A DNA stretch of 14,914 bases from Anditalea sp035461405 (GTDB taxonomy: Bacteria; Bacteroidota; Bacteroidia; Cytophagales; Cyclobacteriaceae), in assembly GCA_035461405.1 (NCBI GenBank), contig DATHVH010000063.1, forward strand, positions 1 through 14,914. Direction: 5' to 3'. Shown here one piece after another: positions 1 to 6,899 of this stretch. Each line of letters opens with the position of its first letter. The first letter of the stretch is position 1. A program made the translations under genes and the position numbers. Under the pieces are notes generated by a model. The model worked only from the letters and a program-made list of their open reading frames with translations, was not told the DNA's origin and searched no databases.

Positions 1-233
1 CTTAGATTTACTGATTTGTCTGCAGGATTGTAATGGTCAGTGAGGTTACCTTCCACACAATTCACTCTTACATTTGAGATGCCATGATCCGCGAGCATCA
101 GCTCGGCGATTTCTTTTCCTGAAAGGTTTGCCTTCAGAGAAATCTGAGAATACTTCTTGAATTTGCTTTTAAGTCTGTTACTTACAGCATAGCCTAGAAT
201 GGCAAATCCGATTACAATTAATATTAACATCAT
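1..233 (-). CDS. Zinc metallopeptidase, YugP/DUF2265 family (N-terminal part only)
   Basis: Only the first 77 codons lie in the window; the gene runs off the left edge. It starts with two adjacent ATG codons (233 and 230) and encodes a hydrophobic N-terminus (MMLILIVIGFAILGYAVSNR), then a basic stretch and a segment with GKEIAELML followed by NLTDHYNPADKSVNL. That pattern matches the start of the YugP-like putative neutral zinc metallopeptidases (Pfam Zn_protease_2): one membrane anchor, then a conserved L-T-D-H-Y-[ND]-P block. The HEFGH-type zinc site expected in this family would lie beyond the edge and cannot be checked. It follows the flippase-like gene by 34 bases in the same direction and is probably the last visible gene of the panC operon. 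The physiological substrate of the family is not established. The family call rests on motif memory, so it is good but not certain. Confidence 0.72.
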   Translation of the reverse strand, partial: MMLILIVIGFAILGYAVSNRLKSKFKKYSQISLKANLSGKEIAELMLADHGISNVRVNCVEGNLTDHYNPADKSVNL

Positions 234-267
234 AATGTAGTATTTTTAAACTGTTAATTTCTACGCT

Positions 268-1269
268 TTATTTAATTACAGGTTGTTTATTGCTCGTTAA
301 TTTTGCTAAAATAACTACACTTATCGCACCTAATCCCATAACGGTCAATACCTGCGAAGTGTGGACGATCACTGCAAATATTTTTCCGTTTTCTTCTGTC
401 AATCCATAGGTGATCAAAATGAAGGCCACCAATGCATGGAAGGTGCCTATACCCCCCTGAACAGGTGCTATCATGCCAATACTTCCCATTACCATTACCA
501 TAAGGACAGCAGTAGCAGTCAAATTGGCAGTACTCGGTATAGCCAACGCTACAAAATACATCATCAGAAAATAGACAAACCAAATTACAGTAGTGGAAGC
601 CCAAAAACCAAATTGATTTTCTACTTTATTAAGACTTTTAAGGCCCACCATCAGATCCCTTAAGAAATGTCTTAGTTTTTTGATAAAAGTACTATCGCGA
701 TATTTTGCAAATACTACATAAGATAAGAAACCTATGATAATAAGTGCTGCCAAAACTATGGGAAGTGAACCTGTCAAACCTTCTCCGAGAGCCTGTAGAG
801 AAACCAGATCTCCTAGAAGCTGGGTAAATACTGCACGCTCTGCAAAGAAAGTTATAAAGATTACTATAATCATAGAAACTAAATCGACTGTCCTTTCCAA
901 TATAACCGTCCCCAATAATTTACCCATTGGTATTTGGTCTGTCTTATTAAGGTACCCGCATCGAGCTACTTCACCTGCCCTAGGGATCAAGAGATTGGCT
1001 AAGTATCCTCCCATGAGGGCCCAGAAAATTCGGATGCTTGAGGGGACCCTTTCTTCTCCTACCTTAATTAATAGTCTCCATCTCCACGCTCGAAGCCAGT
1101 ATCCAAAAACCGAAAAAGCAACTGATAAAGCTATAAAAGGAATAGATGCCTGCTGAAGTGCATTCAGCAAACTATCCATTTTTATATCTTTATATAAATA
1201 CCAAAAAATCAGGATAGCAACTACAAATGAGGCTAATACCTGGAGGGCTTGTTTAGCAGAAAGTTTCAA
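268..1269 (-). CDS. Flippase-like integral membrane protein (LPG synthase TM domain / UPF0104 family)
   Basis: A 333-residue polytopic inner-membrane protein with about eight hydrophobic segments. It carries family hallmarks of the lysylphosphatidylglycerol synthase transmembrane domain (YbhN/UPF0104): NLLIPRAGEVAR at about 92-103, LERTVDLV at 124-131 and APVQGGIGTFHA near 268-279. It lacks the cytosolic aminoacyl-transferase domain of MprF, so it should be read as a flippase-like protein of unknown lipid or glycolipid substrate rather than an aminoacyl-lipid synthase. The start is a TTG at 1269, five bases after the panD stop; the next in-frame ATG (residue 31) would remove the first membrane helix, and a stop lies just upstream. 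The tight spacing implies translational coupling with panD. Linkage with panC and panD is common in Bacteroidota, but no functional link to pantothenate is known to me. Confidence 0.88.
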   Translation of the reverse strand: MKLSAKQALQVLASFVVAILIFWYLYKDIKMDSLLNALQQASIPFIALSVAFSVFGYWLRAWRWRLLIKVGEERVPSSIRIFWALMGGYLANLLIPRAGEVARCGYLNKTDQIPMGKLLGTVILERTVDLVSMIIVIFITFFAERAVFTQLLGDLVSLQALGEGLTGSLPIVLAALIIIGFLSYVVFAKYRDSTFIKKLRHFLRDLMVGLKSLNKVENQFGFWASTTVIWFVYFLMMYFVALAIPSTANLTATAVLMVMVMGSIGMIAPVQGGIGTFHALVAFILITYGLTEENGKIFAVIVHTSQVLTVMGLGAISVVILAKLTSNKQPVIK

Positions 1270-1274
1270 AATTT

Positions 1275-1622
1275 TTAGATCAATTGATTATTGTCATCTG
1301 GAAATACTAGTACAGGCTGAAATTTTTTCGCTTCTTCTAGGCCCATGGAGGCATAGCTAATTATGATAACTATATCACCTACCTGTGCTTTTCTGGCAGC
1401 TGGTCCATTTAGACATACTTGCCCGCTCCCTCTTTCTCCTTTGATTACATAAGTTTCTAGTCTTTCGCCATTGTTGACGTTGACAATCTGGACTTTCTCG
1501 TTCTCAATGAGATTAGCAGCATCCATTAGATCCTCATCTATAGTAATACTTCCTACATAATGAAGTTCCGCTTGGGTAATCTTTACCCTATGGATTTTTG
1601 ATTTAAGTATTTGGATATGCAT
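1275..1622 (-). CDS. panD: Aspartate 1-decarboxylase PanD
   Basis: PanD makes beta-alanine from L-aspartate in the cytoplasm; PanC then joins beta-alanine to pantoate to give pantothenate, the CoA precursor. The 115-residue product has the usual length for this pyruvoyl enzyme and begins MHIQILKSKIHRVKITQAEL. The self-cleavage site is visible as Y22-V23-G24-S25, where Ser25 becomes the pyruvoyl group. The conserved NGPAARKAQVGD segment lies near residues 72-83 and an IIISYASM strand follows. The proenzyme is expected to split into a 24-residue beta chain and a longer alpha chain. The gene lies 25 bases downstream of panC and 5 bases upstream of the membrane protein gene, so the three are almost certainly cotranscribed. 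No panB is in the window. Confidence 0.97.
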   Translation of the reverse strand: MHIQILKSKIHRVKITQAELHYVGSITIDEDLMDAANLIENEKVQIVNVNNGERLETYVIKGERGSGQVCLNGPAARKAQVGDIVIIISYASMGLEEAKKFQPVLVFPDDNNQLI

Positions 1623-1647
1623 TGTTTGAAATTTGGCGCAAAGTTAA

Positions 1648-2493
1648 TCAATTAATCATTAGGTTGTCTATCAGCCTTACCTCTCCGATAAATGCTGCAG
1701 TGCATAAAGCCAGACTTTCCGGTCCGTCGATGTTGTTTTTCTTTTCCAAGGTATCTGACAGGACTAGTTCAAAATATTCCAACCGTGCCAGAGGTTCATT
1801 TATAAATCTTTTTGTTACCTTTTCCCTGACCTCAAACCAATCCTTACCATTTAAAAGTTCATCTTTAGCAAAAGACAGACAGGTATATAATATAGTAGCC
1901 GTCTGCCGCTCCTCATCATTGAGTCTTGCATTTCTGGAGGACATGGCTAAACCATCATGCTCCCTTATAGTAGGTACCGGGAATAGCTCTACACTAAAAG
2001 ATAGGTCATTGACCAGTCGCCTGATAACTGCTAGTTGCTGCAGGTCCTTTTGGCCAAAATAGGCGTGGTCAGGCTGGATGATATTAAATAGTTTTGAAAC
2101 CACTATACCAACACCATTAAAGTGTCCAGGTCTAAATTCTCCTTCTAAAATTCTTTCCAAATCACCGAAGTCAAATTTAGTAAGTACCATTTGTGGATAA
2201 ATTTCTCCATCTGAGGGTACAAAAACATAATCCACCCCACTTTCTGCAAATAATTTCAAATCATTTTCGACAGGTCTAGGATATTTTTCAAGATCTGCAG
2301 AATTATTAAATTGGGTAGGATTTACATAAATGGATGCAATTGTAATATCCGAATAAGATTTGGATTTTTCCACTAATTGGATGTGACCAGCATGCAAAGC
2401 TCCCATAGTAGGAACTAATCCTATGGTTTTGTTATGGTTACGCTCAAAACGTAGGGCTTCTCTTACCTCTACTTTGGTCCGCAGAATTTTCAA
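1648..2493 (-). CDS. panC: Pantothenate synthetase (pantoate-beta-alanine ligase) PanC
   Basis: PanC condenses D-pantoate with beta-alanine, using ATP through a pantoyl-adenylate intermediate. Motifs are clear: VPTMGALHAGH near residues 27-37 (HIGH-type nucleotide site), SIYVNPTQF, GVGIVVSKLFN, YFGQKDLQQ and the KMSKS-like MSSRN. I place the start at TTG 2493 (MKILRTKVEV...), giving 281 residues, close to E. coli PanC (283). AAAGGA lies about 7 bases upstream of this TTG, one of the few good Shine-Dalgarno sequences in the window. A TTG at 2517 would add eight residues, but it falls at about the transcription start predicted from the -7 element, which argues against it. There is no in-frame ATG before the catalytic motif. 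It is the first gene of the panC-panD-membrane protein-peptidase operon. Confidence 0.96.
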   Translation of the reverse strand: MKILRTKVEVREALRFERNHNKTIGLVPTMGALHAGHIQLVEKSKSYSDITIASIYVNPTQFNNSADLEKYPRPVENDLKLFAESGVDYVFVPSDGEIYPQMVLTKFDFGDLERILEGEFRPGHFNGVGIVVSKLFNIIQPDHAYFGQKDLQQLAVIRRLVNDLSFSVELFPVPTIREHDGLAMSSRNARLNDEERQTATILYTCLSFAKDELLNGKDWFEVREKVTKRFINEPLARLEYFELVLSDTLEKKNNIDGPESLALCTAAFIGEVRLIDNLMIN

Positions 2494-2525
2494 AGGTTTT
2501 TCCTTTATAAAGTACAAAATAGGGG

Positions 2526-2554
2526 CAAAACTATGTTATTTCTAATAAAAACAA
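2526..2554 (-). promoter_or_regulatory. Predicted promoter of the panC operon
   Basis: Read on the minus strand, TAGTTTTG (2533-2526) is an exact match to the Bacteroidota -7 consensus TAnnTTTG. A TTG (2554-2552) lies 18 bases upstream, close to the usual -33 spacing. Transcription would start near 2519, just ahead of the Shine-Dalgarno sequence that serves the TTG start at 2493. Confidence 0.5.
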
Positions 2555-2576
2555 TGGATTTTATTGATTTTTTTTG

Positions 2577-2584
2577 TAAGTTTG
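2577..2584 (+). promoter_or_regulatory. Predicted -7 element for the glgA-like/DUF4270/glmS operon
   Basis: TAAGTTTG matches the Bacteroidota -7 consensus TAnnTTTG exactly and sits 36 bases before the ATG at 2621, in the divergent spacer shared with panC. No convincing -33 TTTG is present at the usual distance, so the call is tentative. A-rich sequence (runs of A at 2606-2614) lies ahead of the start codon in place of a Shine-Dalgarno sequence. Confidence 0.4.
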
Positions 2585-2620
2585 TAGTCCCGTATTATCC
2601 CTCAACAAAAAAAACAAGAT

Positions 2621-3436
2621 ATGTCTAAACTTCGTATTCTTTACGTAGCAAGTGAAATCAATCCATTCCTCCAAACTTCTGAAGTTGCCAATTTCGTTAG
2701 AGCTCTGCCTCAGGCTATGCAGGAGAAGGGAATGGAAATCCGTATTCTTGTTCCGAGATTTGGTTTGATAAACGAAAGAAAGAACAGGTTGCACGAGGTA
2801 GTAAGGCTTTCCGGAATTAACATTACTGTAGGTGATGAAGAAAAGCCATTGATCATTAAGGTGGCTTCTATCCCTAATGCCAAACTTCAGGTTTATTTTA
2901 TTGACAATGAAGATTACTTTCAGAGGAAAAGTGTTTTTCATGACAAGCAGGAAAATTTCTATGAAGACAATGACGAAAGAGCTATCTTTTTCTGTAAAGG
3001 TGTCATAGAAACCGTTAAAAAATTAGGCTGGGCCCCAGATATAGTTCACTGTAACGACTGGATGACAAGCTTAATTCCTATGTATTTAAAGACGACTTAT
3101 AAGAATGAGCCGTTATTTAAAGGAACAAAATCGGTGTTCGCTATTTATAATAACGAATTTAACCATAAATTTGGGGACGATTTATTTGATAAGGTAAGAA
3201 TGGTAGATATCGACGATGCTATATTAGACCCTTTAAAGTCAAAAGATTATGAAGGCTTCCTTAAAATTGGGATGGAATATGCCGATGTGATCGTTCAGGG
3301 AGATGAAATGTCAGAACATCTCCATCAACTAATTGACAATTGCTCTAAAGACAAAAAGTGTGAGATTAATAACAGTGAAGAAAAAGACCAAGTTTACGAA
3401 AGTTACTTTAACATCTATACTGAACTCGCCGGCTAA
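2621..3436 (+). CDS. GlgA-like protein: glycogen/starch synthase GT5 N-terminal domain only, probably not catalytic
   Basis: The 271 residues align by eye with the N-terminal Rossmann domain of ADP-glucose glycogen/starch synthases (GT5): RILYVASEINPF at 5-16, IRILVPRFG near 40-48, YFIDNEDYF at 92-100, and PDIVHCNDWMTSLIPMYLK at 139-157. A full GlgA is about 480 residues; the C-terminal glycosyltransferase domain is absent, and the next reading frame is an unrelated gene. The ADP-glucose loop, normally K-x-G-G-L, reads Q18-T-S-E-V22, and HCHDW reads HCNDW (143-147). It is therefore unlikely to make glycogen. Short proteins of this kind, often annotated as glycogen synthase, are a recurring neighbour of panC, DUF4270 and glmS genes in Bacteroidota, so this looks like a conserved derived family rather than a fresh truncation. 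Its role is unknown. The ATG at 2621 has a coherent N-terminus. Confidence 0.85.
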   Translation: MSKLRILYVASEINPFLQTSEVANFVRALPQAMQEKGMEIRILVPRFGLINERKNRLHEVVRLSGINITVGDEEKPLIIKVASIPNAKLQVYFIDNEDYFQRKSVFHDKQENFYEDNDERAIFFCKGVIETVKKLGWAPDIVHCNDWMTSLIPMYLKTTYKNEPLFKGTKSVFAIYNNEFNHKFGDDLFDKVRMVDIDDAILDPLKSKDYEGFLKIGMEYADVIVQGDEMSEHLHQLIDNCSKDKKCEINNSEEKDQVYESYFNIYTELAG

Positions 3437-4793
3437 ATTAGCCGCAGTTCTTTCCATTTCTATATTATTGGCCAGTTCCTGTACCGATCCATCAGAGATC
3501 GGTCTGGAATTGGATCCAGAAAATAATCAGCTAGGGGTTTTCTACACGGAAATACCCCTTTCTGCTTCTATGGTTTTGTTGGATTCTTTAAATACCACCA
3601 ATTCCAATGTTTTAATGGCGGGTGGTGATATCAGCCCATTTTTTGGTACCACTGAGGCTATTGGATTCAGCCGGATCAATTATATTCCTTATAATACAAG
3701 TCTAACAGCGGAAACTAGGCCTAATCCTACGTCTGTTCTTGATTCAGCCAGATTTCAGTTCACTATTACTAACCAGATCACAGCGAACTCTTTTGCGGAA
3801 AATAAAACTATATCCGTTCATAGGTTACTGGAGCCAATTAATGATATTACTTATTTTAGTACTGATAAGTTAGCATATGATGAAAGCCCTCTAGCAGTGG
3901 GTTCTTTCAGGTTTCAGGCCGGAAGAGATACTATTGTATCCACTAGCCTGAACGAAACGGTCGCTCAGGATTTATTTAATAAATTGAAATCCAATGATCC
4001 TATTTTCAACGACTTATTTGCTTTTAGAGAATATTTTCCAGGAATAGCTATTAAAGGTAATGTGGAAGAACAGGCTGGTATTCCTGTAAGTGTACTTAAT
4101 ACGGGTATGGTCCTTTATTATAAAAATGAAGGAGATACGGCTTCACGTATGTATTTGATAAGTACACATGAATCACGGAGCTTTAATCATGTGAACAATG
4201 ACAGAACTGGCACGCCTCTTGAGAATGTCCAAGAATCAAGGACTCCATATAACGTAGGGAATCTGGTAGGTCTTAAAGCAAATACAGGTTTGGTAATGAG
4301 AATAAATACCGAACCGCTTAAAAACTTTATGGATACACTTCAGAATGTGGTGTTCAATCAGGTGATTATAGAAATGGGACCTGTTGAAGAATCACCGGAA
4401 GGGTTTAGACCATTCAATAATTTATATATGTTCTATTCGGTAAATAATTCAGGGTTGTTTTCTAATCCACAATTTAGTAGAGTGGAAAGAGATCCTACCC
4501 CAAATCAACAATCGCAGTTACCTGCTTCGTTCTCGTATTTGGCCGATAACAGGATGTATAGGGAATCAATTACCAGTTATACCAATAACTTATATAGATC
4601 TGGTCAGGAAAATAGAGATTTGATAATATTCCCAGATAATCCTGATATACAGGTAGGTCCTAACCAAAACTTGTCTTCTGTTCAATCTTCAGGACAACAG
4701 GGACAGCCGTTAAATTATAAAGAATCTTTAAGGCAGCTGATAGTGGATCAAAACACGATAAAGCTTAAAGTATATTACTCAAAAATCAGATAA
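3375..4793 (+). CDS. DUF4270 family lipoprotein
   Basis: The protein matches the DUF4270 family, Bacteroidota-specific exported proteins of unknown function. The N-terminus is a lipoprotein signal: a basic KKKTK region, a hydrophobic stretch (LAAVLSISILLASS), then Cys36, followed by TDPSEIGLELDPENNQLGVF, a typical DUF4270 opening. The rest is beta-rich and polar. The start is uncertain. GTG 3375 gives 472 residues and the most normal signal peptide; GTG 3360 and TTG 3333 are in-frame alternatives, and no ATG is available before the signal sequence. All of these lie inside the upstream gene, giving an overlap of 62 to 104 bases, which suggests translational coupling. glmS follows after 25 bases. 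Envelope location is inferred from the lipobox. Confidence 0.85.
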   Translation: MKKKTKFTKVTLTSILNSPAKLAAVLSISILLASSCTDPSEIGLELDPENNQLGVFYTEIPLSASMVLLDSLNTTNSNVLMAGGDISPFFGTTEAIGFSRINYIPYNTSLTAETRPNPTSVLDSARFQFTITNQITANSFAENKTISVHRLLEPINDITYFSTDKLAYDESPLAVGSFRFQAGRDTIVSTSLNETVAQDLFNKLKSNDPIFNDLFAFREYFPGIAIKGNVEEQAGIPVSVLNTGMVLYYKNEGDTASRMYLISTHESRSFNHVNNDRTGTPLENVQESRTPYNVGNLVGLKANTGLVMRINTEPLKNFMDTLQNVVFNQVIIEMGPVEESPEGFRPFNNLYMFYSVNNSGLFSNPQFSRVERDPTPNQQSQLPASFSYLADNRMYRESITSYTNNLYRSGQENRDLIIFPDNPDIQVGPNQNLSSVQSSGQQGQPLNYKESLRQLIVDQNTIKLKVYYSKIR

Positions 4794-4818
4794 TTAATTT
4801 TTAGACAATCAATAGAAT

Positions 4819-6660
4819 ATGTGTGGAATTGTAGCATATGTGGGGCAGCAAGATGCGTTGCCTATCATTATCAAAGGTCTTAAGAGACTTGAATATCGAG
4901 GCTATGACAGTGCGGGAGTGGCACTTTTAAATGAAACTGGATTAAGTGTTTACAAGAAAAAAGGGAAAGTATCTGAATTAGAAAATTCATTGCTTAATAA
5001 TGGATTTCTACATTCTAAAATAGGTATAGGACATACCAGATGGGCCACTCATGGTGAGCCTAATGATGCCAATGCGCATCCGCACTTTTCGGCAAATGAA
5101 AAATTTGCAATGATCCATAATGGTATCATAGAAAATTATGAAGTATTAAAAACTGACTTGATCAATAAAGGATACAAGTTTCATAGTGATACTGATTCTG
5201 AAGTATTTATCAATTTTATAGAAGACATCCATAAGCATAATGATTGCTCTTTGGAGGAGGCAGTTAGGCTTGCCCTTCATAAAGTGGTAGGTGCATATGC
5301 TATCGTACTAATGAACAAAGAGGAGCCTGACACGCTGATTGCAGCTAGAAAAGGTTCACCTCTGGTAATTGGTGTTGGTACAGATGAATATTTCCTAGCT
5401 TCAGATGCAACTCCAATCATTGAATATACCAACCAGGTAGTTTATCTGGATGATTATGAAATCGCGGTGATCAGAAACAATAAGCTTCAGATCAAAACCA
5501 TCGAGAACGTAGAAGCCAATCCATATATCAACCAGCTTGAAATGGAATTGGAAGCTATCGAAAAAGGTGGATATGAGCATTTTATGCTTAAAGAAATCAA
5601 TGAGCAGCCACGATCTATAGCTGACTGTATGAGAGGCCGATTGGACGCTCAGGCAGGAAGATTAATAGTGGGTGGTTTAAGAGATTATATCAATAAGTTT
5701 CAGAATGCTGATAGGATTATTATTATAGCATGTGGTACCTCCTGGCATGCTGGACTTGTAGCGGAATATCTTTTCGAAGAGTTTGCGAGGATACCGGTAG
5801 AAGTGGAGTATGCTTCAGAATTTAGATATAGAAATCCTGTTATAAATGAAGGTGACTTCGTCATTGCCATTTCCCAGTCAGGAGAGACAGCTGATACTTT
5901 GGCTGCTATCGAATTGGCTAAGTCAAAAGGAGCTACCATCTTCGGTGTATGTAATGTAGTAGGTTCTTCTATAGCTAGAGCTACGCATGCAGGTTCATAT
6001 ACCCATGCTGGACCTGAAATAGGAGTGGCCTCCACTAAGGCTTTTACTGCTCAAATATCTGTACTGACCATGATGGCGCTTATGCTAGGATATCAGCGAG
6101 GTACATTAGCTGAAAGCAAGTATATGCAGCTGTTAAATGAACTGGAAGCTATCCCTGGAAAAGTTGAAAAAGCTTTAGAGTCAAATGCACAGATTGAGTA
6201 TATAGCATCGCAATACAAGGACGCAAGAAACTTCCTATACTTAGGTAGAGGATACAACTTCCCAGTAGCCCTGGAAGGTGCGTTAAAATTAAAAGAGATT
6301 TCTTATATCCATGCCGAGGGATATCCAGCAGCAGAAATGAAGCATGGACCTATAGCCTTGATAGATGAAGAAATGCCGGTAGTTTTCATAGCTACAAAAG
6401 ATAGCTCTTACGAAAAAGTAGTCAGCAATATACAGGAAGTAAAAGCTAGAAAAGGTAAAATTATAGCAGTAGTAACGGAAGGTGATGTGTCTGTGAAAAA
6501 TATGGCGGATCACGTGATCGAAATTCCTCATACACATGAAGCCTTGGTACCATTACTATCGGTGATTCCATTACAGTTGCTTTCATACCACATCGCGGTG
6601 ATGAGAGGTTGTGATGTAGATCAGCCAAGAAACCTTGCAAAATCTGTTACTGTAGAGTAA
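4819..6660 (+). CDS. glmS: Glutamine--fructose-6-phosphate aminotransferase (isomerizing) GlmS
   Basis: GlmS converts fructose 6-phosphate and glutamine to glucosamine 6-phosphate, the entry step to UDP-GlcNAc for peptidoglycan and LPS. The 613-residue product is full length. The N-terminal glutaminase domain starts MCGIVAYVG with nucleophile Cys2 exposed after Met removal, followed by RGYDSAGVA, HTRWATHG and the DTDSEV segment. Two sugar-isomerase (SIS) domains follow, marked by ACGTSWHAG near 304, SQSGETADT near 352, STKAFTAQ, and the C-terminal DQPRNLAKSVTVE that carries the conserved tail. It begins 25 bases after the DUF4270 stop and is followed by a strong hairpin terminator, so it is the last gene of the three-gene operon. 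I see no glmS ribozyme upstream; the gap is too short for one. Confidence 0.98.
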   Translation: MCGIVAYVGQQDALPIIIKGLKRLEYRGYDSAGVALLNETGLSVYKKKGKVSELENSLLNNGFLHSKIGIGHTRWATHGEPNDANAHPHFSANEKFAMIHNGIIENYEVLKTDLINKGYKFHSDTDSEVFINFIEDIHKHNDCSLEEAVRLALHKVVGAYAIVLMNKEEPDTLIAARKGSPLVIGVGTDEYFLASDATPIIEYTNQVVYLDDYEIAVIRNNKLQIKTIENVEANPYINQLEMELEAIEKGGYEHFMLKEINEQPRSIADCMRGRLDAQAGRLIVGGLRDYINKFQNADRIIIIACGTSWHAGLVAEYLFEEFARIPVEVEYASEFRYRNPVINEGDFVIAISQSGETADTLAAIELAKSKGATIFGVCNVVGSSIARATHAGSYTHAGPEIGVASTKAFTAQISVLTMMALMLGYQRGTLAESKYMQLLNELEAIPGKVEKALESNAQIEYIASQYKDARNFLYLGRGYNFPVALEGALKLKEISYIHAEGYPAAEMKHGPIALIDEEMPVVFIATKDSSYEKVVSNIQEVKARKGKIIAVVTEGDVSVKNMADHVIEIPHTHEALVPLLSVIPLQLLSYHIAVMRGCDVDQPRNLAKSVTVE

Positions 6661-6686
6661 AAAGATAAGCATTAGATAATAAATCA

Positions 6687-6724
6687 ATATGGTCTGGAAA
6701 TTATTTTCAGACCATATTTTTTTT
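6687..6724 (+). terminator. Rho-independent terminator after glmS
   Basis: A perfect ten-base stem, ATATGGTCTG (6687-6696) with CAGACCATAT (6708-6717), can be extended inward by A-T pairs around a small loop. It is followed by an unbroken T run to 6724. It lies 26 bases after the glmS stop. Confidence 0.9.
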
Positions 6725-6859
6725 GAGTTTAGGATATTAAATGCTGTTCATATATTATCAATGATTTTCATAAGGCTTTTTTCTGTTTTAGGTTTCTTGT
6801 CGCCGGTTGTTTAATTTGCCTAAGTAACAAAGGTCACTTCAGATTATAAAGCAGCGTCT

Positions 6860-6867
6860 TATTTTTG
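6860..6867 (+). promoter_or_regulatory. Predicted -7 element for the TauE/SafE gene
   Basis: TATTTTTG matches the Bacteroidota -7 consensus TAnnTTTG and lies 33 bases before the ATG at 6900, in a spacer that starts with the glmS terminator. A matching -33 TTTG is not evident, so this rests on the -7 match and position alone. Confidence 0.4.
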
Positions 6868-6899
6868 TGTAAAATATAAAACGTATTTTAGATCTTAAT

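Noticed and set aside
361..1156. Plus-strand open frames of 100 and 140 codons inside the flippase-like gene.
   Set aside because: They are antisense to a clear membrane protein, with no family resemblance and low-complexity composition.
1622..2062. A 146-codon plus-strand frame opposite panC.
   Set aside because: Antisense to well-supported PanC motifs; its serine-rich composition is typical of a shadow frame.
2561..2941. A 126-codon minus-strand frame opposite the GlgA-like gene.
   Set aside because: Overlaps a recognisable domain on the other strand, lacks motifs and covers the divergent promoter region.
4794..4818. A possible glmS ribozyme or riboswitch ahead of glmS.
   Set aside because: Only 25 bases separate glmS from the preceding gene, too short for the ribozyme core, and no matching sequence is seen in the upstream coding region.
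5700..6035. A 111-codon minus-strand frame inside glmS.
   Set aside because: Antisense to the GlmS isomerase domain; no independent support.
6725..6859. A small gene or RNA between the glmS terminator and the TauE/SafE promoter element.
   Set aside because: No open frame with a start and no stable hairpin series stands out in this AT-rich spacer.
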